From contig CAJTRI010000002.1 of assembly GCA_910578615.1 (NCBI GenBank), forward strand, positions 129,592 through 193,591: a DNA stretch of 64,000 nt, written 5' to 3'. This document shows, piece after piece, positions 46,824 through 54,302 of the stretch. The notes beneath the pieces are model-generated. The model did not search any database. It saw only the letters and a list, made by a program, of their open reading frames with translations, and was not told the DNA's origin. A program made the translations under genes and the position numbers. Origin of the DNA: an uncultured Duncaniella sp. (GTDB taxonomy: Bacteria; Bacteroidota; Bacteroidia; Bacteroidales; Muribaculaceae). Each line of letters starts with the position of its first letter. Position 1 is the first letter of the stretch.

Positions 46824-46896
46824 ATTTTAATAGTTGTCAGATTGACTACCGATGTGGCCGGAAGGGATATAACTGCATCACATTTCCGCCAGTGTG

Positions 46897-46904
46897 CAAA
46901 ATTA
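46897..46904 (-). promoter_or_regulatory. -7 box for the nitroreductase-yccF pair
   Basis: Minus strand TAATTTTG, 73 nt before the ATG; -33 not evident. Confidence 0.45.
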
Positions 46905-46936
46905 ATGAAAAAATTTATGAGTAATGTTGGTCGTGG

Positions 46937-46968
46937 TTTGGAATGTGTGGCAACTCTGCGTATATTTG
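46937..46968 (+). promoter_or_regulatory. Promoter of the DUF4026-like gene
   Basis: TTTG (46937-46940), 20 nt, TATATTTG (46961-46968): full consensus, giving a ~70-nt 5' UTR. Confidence 0.8.
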
Positions 46969-47044
46969 CGTACTGAAACCAGTCAGAAATGACTTGGATA
47001 TGGAATAATCACTATCTGAAAACACCAAACGACATCACACAAAT

Positions 47045-48340
47045 ATGGCCATATTTCCGTTTAAAAAGAAAAAATCCCAAGAGGCTTTATGCGAACAGGC
47101 TCTCTCTTATTGGGAGGAATCATCATACATTATAGCCATTCCTGAAAAAGACAGGATTGATATGTCGGATTCGGTCTTTGATCGGCTTGCTGCAATTAAC
47201 GGGGTTGAAATAACCGACAGACATCTGCCCGATAGTAACGGGGCGGGGCATTTCATGGTCAGATATGACGGCGAGACTTATGAGGTAGGGTTCTATGACG
47301 GAGACTTCTCACTGCCGGACTTTTTTGGCAATCAGGGATATTATTTTACTGATGAAGAGATGGCTTCCATACATCGTGCCCGCAAGGCTGTGACTATATT
47401 CATGAAGTTTGGATCTGACAGCAAGAAATCATATCACCTGCAACTGAAAATAGCCAAAGCCATAGTTCCCGACCTGTTGGCCGTTATGGACGAGAGCGCC
47501 GAACGACTCGTGAGTGCAAGATGGGTCAATCTGGCAGTAGAGTCAGCCGTGGTTCCCGGTTCCAACGCGCTTTTCACCGTCCAAGCCGTTGGGGGAGATA
47601 AGGGCGAAGTGTGGCTGCATACGCACGGGCTTAACCGTTGCGGACTGTATGAACTCGAAATACTTAGATCTGACGCGGAAAACAGCAATAGCCATTACAA
47701 TGTGATTGCAACACTTGCGAGCCACATGCTCGACCATGAGTCTGAACCGCCAACGCCCTGTGAGGGTGTGTACATAGGGATGCTTAGCGACCAGACACCC
47801 ATAGTGGCAACGCATATATCATGGACTAAGGGGCTTAAAGAATATCCGTCACGCACGCTTGGCGGAGTGAATGACCGAAAGGAGGGCCACAACGGCCACA
47901 CAGCGCTTGTGTTTCTTTATACCTGTGAGAAAGACGAGATCAATGGAATCATGCACAAAGTATCGGAATATGACGGGCGATGGGAGGATAACCCGATTTT
48001 CTTCATCAGTAGCGTCGAGACCAACCGTATGAGCTGTTTAGCCCAGGAGAGGTTCGGCATTGTGAGCTATATGTCACGTAAGGATGATTGCCACATCCTG
48101 GTAAAGATAGGCCTTGAAACAGATACTCCCTCTACTGATGACGAGCGTGAACATATATGGTTCGAACTTATAGAGTCGGACGGTGACCGGTTCAAAGCCC
48201 GTCTGATACAGGAACCTTATAACGTCAGCGGAATGCACGAGGGTGATGAAGGATGGTATGAGAAAAAGGATGTGACAGACTGGCATATATATATTGACAA
48301 ATTTGCCGTAACTCCCGATACGGCTTATCTTCTTGTCTGA
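47045..48340 (+). CDS. DUF4026-like cytoplasmic protein
   Basis: 431 aa, no signal peptide, starts with a basic MAIFPFKKKKS. About residues 25-270 look like DUF4026 (YEVGFYDGDFSLPDFF, VNLAVESAVVPGSNALFTVQAVGG, WLHTHGLNRCGLYELEIL); the last ~100 residues form a second domain with EREHIWFELIESDGDRFKARLIQEPYNV, resembling a DUF2314-type fold. Function unknown. Label from memory, moderate certainty. Monocistronic with a consensus promoter. Confidence 0.8.
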   Translation: MAIFPFKKKKSQEALCEQALSYWEESSYIIAIPEKDRIDMSDSVFDRLAAINGVEITDRHLPDSNGAGHFMVRYDGETYEVGFYDGDFSLPDFFGNQGYYFTDEEMASIHRARKAVTIFMKFGSDSKKSYHLQLKIAKAIVPDLLAVMDESAERLVSARWVNLAVESAVVPGSNALFTVQAVGGDKGEVWLHTHGLNRCGLYELEILRSDAENSNSHYNVIATLASHMLDHESEPPTPCEGVYIGMLSDQTPIVATHISWTKGLKEYPSRTLGGVNDRKEGHNGHTALVFLYTCEKDEINGIMHKVSEYDGRWEDNPIFFISSVETNRMSCLAQERFGIVSYMSRKDDCHILVKIGLETDTPSTDDEREHIWFELIESDGDRFKARLIQEPYNVSGMHEGDEGWYEKKDVTDWHIYIDKFAVTPDTAYLLV

Positions 48341-48418
48341 AACCCAGTGGTTAAGGAATCCGTAATATCCTTCTGCCAAATAAAATTCACATATAACGTG
48401 TAATTTTATCGTCATAAA

Positions 48419-48450
48419 TTTGTAATTACCAAAAAAAACATCTACCTTTG
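48419..48450 (+). promoter_or_regulatory. tRNA gene promoter
   Basis: TTTG (48419-48422), 20 nt, TACCTTTG (48443-48450): full consensus. The precursor would carry a leader of ~75 nt before the mature tRNA. Confidence 0.8.
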
Positions 48451-48532
48451 CAGCGTGAAAATAAAAACGATGTCTGCGGATTGTCAGAATGACGGTAGAA
48501 ATTCGTTTTTGACATAGTAGAGAAATCTACAC

Positions 48533-48606
48533 GGTCCTATAGCTCAGTTGGTCAGAGCACCTGACTCATAATCAGGGAGTCCTTGGTTCAAGCCCAAGTG
48601 GGACCA
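48533..48606 (+). tRNA. tRNA with CAT anticodon (Met or Ile2)
   Basis: Full cloverleaf: 7-bp acceptor (48533-48539 with 48599-48605, one G-U), D arm GCTC/GAGC, anticodon stem CCTGA/TCAGG with loop CTCATAA (anticodon CAT at 48567-48569), 5-nt variable loop, T arm CTTGG/CCAAG with TTCAAGC, discriminator A. CCA is not encoded. CAT may be elongator Met or the lysidine-modified Ile2 tRNA; the T-arm looks somewhat Ile2-like, but sequence alone does not settle it. It lacks the initiator C-A mismatch, so not fMet. Confidence 0.95.
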
Positions 48607-48626
48607 CTCATAGCGAAAGCAAAATG

Positions 48627-48667
48627 AAGAAAAGTTCTGAAAATCAACGATTTTCAGAACTTTTCTT
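48627..48667 (+). terminator. Terminator of the tRNA transcript
   Basis: Perfect 19-bp stem (48627-48645 with 48649-48667), AAC loop, followed by TTT. Strong intrinsic terminator 20 nt after the tRNA. Confidence 0.92.
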
Positions 48668-49021
48668 TTTCGTCCACCATGGCAAAATCCGGCAATGAGG
48701 CATTTCGCGTTGGACTAAATATAGGACTTGAAAAAATCCCCAAAAAGTCTAACAGATTGTGAATAACTCGCTGAGATATCCTATGCTTTGGATTATTTTG
48801 AGGATTATCCCGGCTTTTTGGAACAGAGCGATGGGGTGGAGAGGTATGCGGCATGGTCACTTCCATAAAAATTCGTATGATGGATTGAGGGAACAATCTC
48901 TTTTATCATAACCGCGTGTATTGTTTCCTGGATTATCACCGTATATTAACCAGAATTTATCTCGGTTTGCGTTCAGTCTTTGCAATTTCTCTCAGAAATC
49001 CATTTTGTTGTATTGTTTACT
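48668..49021. other. 354-nt region without a supported gene
   Basis: Lies between the tRNA terminator and the alpha/beta hydrolase stop. Contains only a 27-codon ATG frame (48679-48762, MAKSGNEAFRVG...) without promoter, and short antisense frames. Location at a tRNA 3' end is where integrated elements often scar, but no direct repeat of the tRNA end was found by eye. Confidence 0.5.
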
Positions 49022-49933
49022 TTAAAGTTTCTCGGTCAAGTATATCTGATTGATAAATTCTGAGATTGTCTTTGTGAGGGTTTGCCATATTGTCTGGTTG
49101 AAAAACATGTGGCCGGCCCCATTTATTATAAAGCAAGAGGCGTTGTGCAAGGCGTTTGCAAGAAGTTTTGTATTGTGAGCATTGGCAGGCAGATAATCCC
49201 TTTCGCCGTAAATAAACAATATAGGGCATTGCAACATGCCTAATTTCTCGAATATGTCGGGAATGTTTCGCTGTATGTTGGTATGGTTGAGATGAGGTTT
49301 GATATATTCTGTTTCATACATTCGTTTGATATAGGAATGCGCTATTCCTGTATCCATTTCGTAGTCTCCGTTGAGAGCCTTGTATATTCTGACGAATTCG
49401 TCTTTTCCACGTTCGTAATCCTGATACATCTTGTTTGACATCAGGATTTCCCATAACGGGGATGTTACGTCTGGCGGTGTGTCTTTATATTCCAGATCTC
49501 CTTTCGCTATTATCGGGGAGGAGATGGGAATTAAAGATTTTGTCCTGTGGGGATATCTGACTGCGAAAAGCTGTGCGATGGAGCCTCCCAACGAGTGTCC
49601 GATGATATGGGCGGTGCCAACCGCATGGTAGTCTAAAATGGCTCTTACGTCTTCCACCATGTCATAGATTGAGTAAGGTGGCGGATCTTGCTCCTTGAAG
49701 TGTGTCGAATAACCGTAGTCTCGATTGTCGAAACGTATGAAGAAATGTCTCTCGGAAAGCGACTGGCAAAATTCATCATTCCAGAATGTAGCCGGTGCCA
49801 TTGCACCAGAAATCAGAATGATGCAGTCCTCCTTGTTTGAACCGAATGTTTCAATCCAGATCTTTATATTGTTTATGTCGGGAGTCATTTCGACCGTGGC
49901 GGGATGCGTCATGTTCTCATTGTCATACATCAT
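49022..49933 (-). CDS. Alpha/beta-fold hydrolase
   Basis: 303 aa, no signal peptide. Classical order: oxyanion region ISGAMAPATFWN (~40-51), nucleophile elbow IGHSLGGS (Ser ~116), acid in YGERDYLP (~242), His in GAGHMFF (~273). Resembles the aclacinomycin-methylesterase/RdmC-like and homoserine-transacetylase-type hydrolases; substrate not predictable. Own -7 box (TAAATTTG, 49973-49966). It ends the minus-strand series that includes the putative toxin operon but has its own promoter and is separated by a hairpin. Confidence 0.88.
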   Translation of the reverse strand: MMYDNENMTHPATVEMTPDINNIKIWIETFGSNKEDCIILISGAMAPATFWNDEFCQSLSERHFFIRFDNRDYGYSTHFKEQDPPPYSIYDMVEDVRAILDYHAVGTAHIIGHSLGGSIAQLFAVRYPHRTKSLIPISSPIIAKGDLEYKDTPPDVTSPLWEILMSNKMYQDYERGKDEFVRIYKALNGDYEMDTGIAHSYIKRMYETEYIKPHLNHTNIQRNIPDIFEKLGMLQCPILFIYGERDYLPANAHNTKLLANALHNASCFIINGAGHMFFNQTIWQTLTKTISEFINQIYLTEKL

Positions 49934-49965
49934 GTCGGAATCTGTCGGTTATATCTATTTGGTAG

Positions 49966-49973
49966 CAAATTTA
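49966..49973 (-). promoter_or_regulatory. -7 box for the alpha/beta hydrolase
   Basis: Minus strand TAAATTTG, 32 nt before the ATG; no clear -33. Confidence 0.45.
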
Positions 49974-50045
49974 ATAAATTTTATGGTTAGGTATATGGAA
50001 AAACTTTTATTTAAATGTTTTGCGCAGTAGTTATAGGCAATAATG

Positions 50046-50096
50046 TAATCAGTTTAGAGCCGTGTATGGTGACATCGCGCGGTTCTAAACTGATTA
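50046..50096 (-). terminator. Hairpin after the lipoprotein operon
   Basis: 17-bp stem with one G-U pair (50046-50062 with 50080-50096), 17-nt loop, starting 20 nt past the stop of the 176-aa lipoprotein. No T-tract follows, but position and length suit a terminator of the toxin operon. Confidence 0.6.
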
Positions 50097-50116
50097 TCAG
50101 AGTGTCTTTCGGGAGC

Positions 50117-50647
50117 TTATTTTATTTCTTGGGTGAAGTTGACGAGGATTCGTTCCCCACGGTCAAGAAGCTGCTGGATCTTGTCTCCTTTCACGTTTAA
50201 GGAATGGGAATATTCGGAGTAGCCGATAGGCGTGGTGGTGTTGGTATTGGTAACACCGTTGACGCGCATGGCGTAGGAGGAACCAAAATTGTAGACGGTC
50301 TCAGAGTCAAATGCCGGTGCCGGATTCTTGGGGGTGGCGGTCATCTTGCAGAAGACTTTTTTAGGAAGTTCGACGCTGCTCTTGTCAAATGTCTGGTTGA
50401 ATGACCAAGAATCGGTGGTGACTTTCGAGGTGGTTCCCGTGGTGTCATCGGTGCCATAGGTCACAGTGACATCATAGTAGGCGAGGTAGTCCGGGGTGAT
50501 GTCTACTTTGTATGAAACCTCAACGGTTTTGAGTTCGGTCGGGTTTGCAGGTGCGTCCTTTTCATCATCATCGCCACAGGCTGTGAGACCGAGGCTCATT
50601 ACCATGCAGAGAAGGGTGGCAAACGGCTTGAAAATAAATTTGTTCAT
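50117..50647 (-). CDS. Small surface-type lipoprotein in the putative toxin operon
   Basis: 176 aa. Lipobox LTAC with lipid Cys at 24, directly followed by G-D-D-D-E-K-D, matching the acidic export signal of Bacteroidetes surface lipoproteins. The rest is Thr/Val-rich and alternates like a small beta-sandwich (VEVSYKVDITPDYLAYYDVTVTYG); no catalytic motif. I recognise no family. Its ATG is 41 nt after the stop of the leukocidin-like gene, with no promoter match between, so it is probably co-expressed. Possible roles by context: self-protection factor, second pore component, or unrelated adhesin (all inference). Confidence 0.75.
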   Translation of the reverse strand: MNKFIFKPFATLLCMVMSLGLTACGDDDEKDAPANPTELKTVEVSYKVDITPDYLAYYDVTVTYGTDDTTGTTSKVTTDSWSFNQTFDKSSVELPKKVFCKMTATPKNPAPAFDSETVYNFGSSYAMRVNGVTNTNTTTPIGYSEYSHSLNVKGDKIQQLLDRGERILVNFTQEIK

Positions 50648-50688
50648 AGAAGTTGTTTGTTTAATGTTGAGTTTTATTGATTGTGATG

Positions 50689-52182
50689 TTAGTTACGTGT
50701 CCGTTTAGGAGGGTTGATGTTTATCCATTCCGTATATCTGTTGCTATTCCACCATTGCTGGCTGTAATTATAAAATGTGCTTGACCAGGCTTTACTTCGG
50801 CCATAGGAGATTGTATTAGTACACTTCATCCTGTATGAGCCTTCCGGATTGGATATGACCCAGAGCCATGTGTTATGATAGTTAATGGTGTTGGTGGCAA
50901 CCAACGGCGCATTGTTGAACCCTTTGATGGCATCAATCCAATTTGTTTTTAAAGACGGGGCGGCAACGGAATATGTCCACTTCGCGTTTACATGCGAGTC
51001 ATCTGATTTGCATTGGTTGGCAATTGATACGTCCGGGATATTGACTATATAGCTCTCGGAATAATTTATACCTGCGGAAATACCGGCTGATGCACCACCA
51101 GAACCGACACCCACTTCTCCTCCGAGTGAGAAGCCGAGGCTGACGCTTTCCTGTCTGGCATTTTCAGTAGTCGATGGAGAGGTGGTCTGTATCCTTGTTC
51201 CTTCGGGAGTTGTATTTGAAAGTGACAGCAATGTGTGTTCATTGCTGATGTCGTGAAGATAGAAACCATAATAGAAATTCTTTCCCTCTTTCCAGTTTCC
51301 TATATGCATTGCTTCATTTGAACCTATAACTTCTTGATGTATGGCATAATAATCAGATCTTTGGTCGAACGAGTAAAGGCTGGTGATCATATATATGACA
51401 GTATAGGAGCCGGTTAACCCGGCTGCTTTGTCATGATTGTAGTGCTTGGGATAATAATCGAAGGCCACAGTCTGTGCAGATGATATCACGTCAAGGTCAG
51501 TGCGTGATGAGGGTTTGTGTGGCTCTGAATTGTTGTTAATCCAAACGGCGAGTTTGTCGGCTCTAAGTCCGTATTGATAGGAGGTGAGGTCGGTGAAGTC
51601 ATCTGCCTCTGTCGGGATTGTAACAATCTCCCCGTCTTCCTCCGTCGATTCATATCCTTGTAATTTGGCGTGGACATCCTGCACAATGTATTCATCATTG
51701 TGGTTGTTGAATACGTAGACATCGCAGAAATGGTCATTGTCCTCTTCTTTGTCCACACATATCGAGGACTCTTCACCAAGGCTGAGTGAAAAATCGATGG
51801 CTGTCTGCGGGTCTGCCTCACTTAATATGATAGAGCCTCCACGGTCGAACACATCCTTTATTCCCGACTTTTGCTTGTCAGTCAGAGAGGCAATATCGAC
51901 TGCATCGATAATGACAGCCTTGACTTCTTCGGTAAATTCGTCCGTCCTTGATATAATGCGGTTGATCAGAGCGGAGGTCACAGGGTCGAAATTACTACCG
52001 ATTATTATTGTCGGAATCGTCACTTTCTCTTTCAAAAGGTCGTCAACAGGAAGTGGAGCCGGCTGTTCGGGCAGTTCAGTCTCTTCGTTGTTGATCGGTT
52101 CATCATCCTTACATCCAGAAAGAGTAAGAAGGATGCCAAACGCCATGGCGGCGAAGCCGAATTTAAGGAAGTATTTTCCCAT
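50689..52182 (-). CDS. Leukocidin/cytolysin-like pore-forming lipoprotein (putative)
   Basis: 497 aa. Lipobox LSGC (Cys24) followed by K-D-D-E, a surface-export-type signal. Residues ~55-140 (KAVIIDAVDIASLTDKQKSG...) recall the pro-domain of Vibrio cholerae cytolysin (RVLVDFSQISDAEGQ). Residues ~225-320 carry LTGSYTVIYMITSLYSFDQRS and GNWKEGKNFYYGF. Residues ~345-384 match the leukocidin pre-stem: LGFSLGGEVGVGSGG then INYSESY, comparable to LGYTFGGDISIS...FSETINYKQ in staphylococcal leukocidins, alternating small/polar as a membrane hairpin should. C-terminal ~400-475 has VNAKWTYSV, ISYGRSKAW and a Trp/Tyr-rich segment (YSQQWW) as in rim domains. No trefoil or prism lectin domains. Motif comparison is from memory; the pore-forming call is inference. 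Confidence 0.7.
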   Translation of the reverse strand: MGKYFLKFGFAAMAFGILLTLSGCKDDEPINNEETELPEQPAPLPVDDLLKEKVTIPTIIIGSNFDPVTSALINRIISRTDEFTEEVKAVIIDAVDIASLTDKQKSGIKDVFDRGGSIILSEADPQTAIDFSLSLGEESSICVDKEEDNDHFCDVYVFNNHNDEYIVQDVHAKLQGYESTEEDGEIVTIPTEADDFTDLTSYQYGLRADKLAVWINNNSEPHKPSSRTDLDVISSAQTVAFDYYPKHYNHDKAAGLTGSYTVIYMITSLYSFDQRSDYYAIHQEVIGSNEAMHIGNWKEGKNFYYGFYLHDISNEHTLLSLSNTTPEGTRIQTTSPSTTENARQESVSLGFSLGGEVGVGSGGASAGISAGINYSESYIVNIPDVSIANQCKSDDSHVNAKWTYSVAAPSLKTNWIDAIKGFNNAPLVATNTINYHNTWLWVISNPEGSYRMKCTNTISYGRSKAWSSTFYNYSQQWWNSNRYTEWININPPKRTRN

Positions 52183-52247
52183 TGTCTTGATTGGTTTATT
52201 ATTGTTTGAATTTTATTAATATCCTTTTATTACTCTGTGTCGTGGAG

Positions 52248-52394
52248 CTATTTGATGAATGCCGCCTTCACAAGGCATACCATTATAGTTATTGCGAGTA
52301 GAAGAGCCACGATTACAGCGAATATCACCAAACGATGGATTAATCCGTCGCCGGTCGGTACCAACTTTTGTTTTAAGTCTTGTTCGCTTTGCAT
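52248..52394 (-). CDS. 48-aa single-pass membrane peptide
   Basis: ATG at 52394 gives a short hydrophilic N-terminus (MQSEQDLKQKLVPTGDG) and one transmembrane helix (~20-43, LVIFAVIVALLLAITIMVCLV), ending in KAAFIK. A near-consensus -7 box (TTACTTTG, 52422-52415) lies 20 nt upstream. It precedes the leukocidin-like gene by 65 nt. Too short for family assignment; may be a leader peptide, an inner-membrane accessory, or spurious. Codon pattern and promoter position favour a real gene. Confidence 0.55.
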   Translation of the reverse strand: MQSEQDLKQKLVPTGDGLIHRLVIFAVIVALLLAITIMVCLVKAAFIK

Positions 52395-52461
52395 GCTCTT
52401 TTTGATTTTGGATGCAAAGTAAGTTATATTAATCCGTATCGGTTTATTAAAACTCTGCGGG

Positions 52462-52508
52462 TTTGTACGATTTGACGTGTATATGGTGATGAAATTTGTA
52501 CGATTTAG
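52462..52508. repeat. Direct repeat TTTGTACGATTT, candidate operator
   Basis: Two identical copies of TTTGTACGATTT: 52462-52473 and 52495-52506, start-to-start distance 33 nt (about three helical turns). They sit between the divergent promoters of the 48-aa/toxin-like operon and the AraC-type regulator, the geometry expected for a dimeric AraC-family protein. Confidence 0.6.
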
Positions 52509-52582
52509 GCGAATCGCAAAATTACTCAATTGATTTTCAAACATATATTAATTCATGCTCTATGCTCAATGTTTTATAAAGG

Positions 52583-52614
52583 ATTGTCATTATTGATGAA
52601 TTTTACTAATTTTG
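52583..52614 (+). promoter_or_regulatory. Promoter of the TPR-AraC regulator
   Basis: ATTG (52583-52586), 20 nt, TAATTTTG (52607-52614). The ATG at 52623 is 8 nt further on, so the transcript is nearly leaderless. This supports starting at 52623 rather than at the in-frame codon at 52530. Confidence 0.65.
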
Positions 52615-52622
52615 CAACACAT

Positions 52623-54302
52623 ATGAAAGCATTGTTATCAATTGTTCTGACGGCGTTTTTTGCCATCGTTTTCCCGGCTATGAGCTGTCGGGCTACCGTG
52701 CCTGACAGTATGCTGACTTATCAGAAAATTCTCGCATTGGTGGTGGAGTATCCAGACAGCGTAATCTCGCTTACAGACCTTGCCGGGCAAAGAGAAATCA
52801 AGTCTCTGCCGGAATATAAACTAAACCTCCTAAGGGCTTTGGCCTATAATGAACTTAGGATGAACTCATTGAAGGAAATGTATGTGATGCGTGTGTTGGA
52901 GAGTGATTCGGTAGATAACCATCCTGCGGTCAAGCTCAATGCCATGACTATACTGGCAGATGCGCAGTACCTTAACGGAAAATATCCGCAAAGCATACAG
53001 ACCTCGCTCTCTGCAATAGAACTTGCCCGGGAAATAGGCAATCGGAGCGGTGAATTGAACATTCTGAGCACGATGGCTCAGACTGCATTTGCCATGGGAG
53101 ACAGGAGGCGAGGGTTCGAGTATCTGGATCAGGTGATAGGTGAGGGATCTGAGTCAGACAATGTGAGGGAGCTTGCAAACGTCTCATATGGAATGGGTAT
53201 AAAGGTCGTGGAACTTTACGCCGACAAGAATTATGAGGATGCTATCGCGGTCTCTCATAAGAGACTTGGTCTGATAGAACGGATAGATAATATTGGCAGG
53301 GCACCTGAGGGTTATACTGACCAGCAGAGAGCCTATACATATGCGCGTCTTGCCGCCATACTTGCGTCAGACGGAAAACTGAAAGAAGCCGGTGATGCCT
53401 ATAAAAACTTCAAAGCTACCCGGTTTGGCAATACAGTCGAGGGCAGCATAACGATCTGTGACTATTTTCTTGAATCGAAGCAATATGCTCTTGCACTTGA
53501 TGTGACACGTCCTTATTATGCATTATTTGCTCAGGGAGACACTATAAATGTGGATTATCTCGACCTGTTGCGAACTGATGCAAGATCTTATCGGGAGCTT
53601 GGCAGACTTGCCGAAGGATACGCATATCTTGATCGTGCAACAGTGGTGCAGGACAGTCTTTATAAACGCGAGAATATTGCCAAAGCGCAGGAGATGGCAG
53701 CACTTTTCAATCTCAAAGAGAAGGAATTGCTGTTTGAAAAGAGCAGGGCCGAGGCGCAACGGCATAGGATTTTGATGTTGGCGGTTTCGGGAATAGCGTT
53801 GATGATACTTCTCATCCTGTTCGTTGTGCTTTATTACTACCGTCAGTCATTGAGACGCAATAAGATTGCGGCCGCTCAAATCAACGATTTGTTGGCGCAA
53901 AGGGAATATATGCGTGAGCAGGCCTCAGATCCGAAGACAGAGGTAACTGTAAACGAACCTTCCAATGAAGAGAAACGTATGTTGAAGATTGAAAAAGTCA
54001 TTATCAACAACCGTCTTTTCCTACAAGGCGTACAGGCTAAGAAGGAGATTGCTGAAAAATGCAATATCTCTCAGACCGAACTTGTAAGACTGATTAATAA
54101 TGATACGGGACTCTCATTGTCCGAATATCTCAACAAACTGAAAATAGAATATTCAATCATATTGATGAACGAACACCCGGACTGGACAATCGAGGCGGTT
54201 GCGCAGGAAGCCGGCTTCGGCAATCGTGGAACATATTATCAGAACTTTAATAAGTTCTATGCCATGACACCTTTGCAATATCGCAAAGCCCATGAAAAGT
54301 AA
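52623..54302 (+). CDS. Membrane-anchored TPR regulator with AraC-type HTH
   Basis: 559 aa from the ATG at 52623. Signal-peptide-like start (ALLSIVLTAFFAIVFPAMS), a periplasmic TPR array (~30-370), one transmembrane helix (~381-405, MLAVSGIALMILLILFVVLYYYR), a short coiled coil, and a C-terminal AraC-type double HTH (~455-559: KEIAEKCNISQTELVRLIN ... IEAVAQEAGFGNRGTYYQNFNKFYAMTPLQYRK). Architecture of Bacteroidetes one-protein transmembrane regulators that sense a periplasmic signal and act on adjacent genes. Divergent from the leukocidin-like operon, which it probably controls. Confidence 0.88.
   Translation: MKALLSIVLTAFFAIVFPAMSCRATVPDSMLTYQKILALVVEYPDSVISLTDLAGQREIKSLPEYKLNLLRALAYNELRMNSLKEMYVMRVLESDSVDNHPAVKLNAMTILADAQYLNGKYPQSIQTSLSAIELAREIGNRSGELNILSTMAQTAFAMGDRRRGFEYLDQVIGEGSESDNVRELANVSYGMGIKVVELYADKNYEDAIAVSHKRLGLIERIDNIGRAPEGYTDQQRAYTYARLAAILASDGKLKEAGDAYKNFKATRFGNTVEGSITICDYFLESKQYALALDVTRPYYALFAQGDTINVDYLDLLRTDARSYRELGRLAEGYAYLDRATVVQDSLYKRENIAKAQEMAALFNLKEKELLFEKSRAEAQRHRILMLAVSGIALMILLILFVVLYYYRQSLRRNKIAAAQINDLLAQREYMREQASDPKTEVTVNEPSNEEKRMLKIEKVIINNRLFLQGVQAKKEIAEKCNISQTELVRLINNDTGLSLSEYLNKLKIEYSIILMNEHPDWTIEAVAQEAGFGNRGTYYQNFNKFYAMTPLQYRKAHEK

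Larger units (their letters stand above)
52395..52622. promoter_or_regulatory. Divergent regulatory region of the toxin-like locus
   Basis: 228 nt, AT-rich, between the 48-aa gene (minus) and the TPR-AraC regulator (plus). Minus: TTACTTTG at 52422-52415 (one mismatch to TAnnTTTG). Plus: ATTG (52583-52586), 20 nt, TAATTTTG (52607-52614). An AraC-type regulator usually binds direct repeats in such a region; GTTTGTACGATTTG and AAATTTGTACGATTTAG at ~52460-52473 and ~52493-52509 share TTTGTACGATTT and are a candidate pair of binding sites about 33 nt apart. Confidence 0.55.

Noticed and set aside
48533..49021. tRNA 3' end as an attachment site of an integrated element
   Set aside because: No integrase and no second copy of the tRNA end seen in the window.
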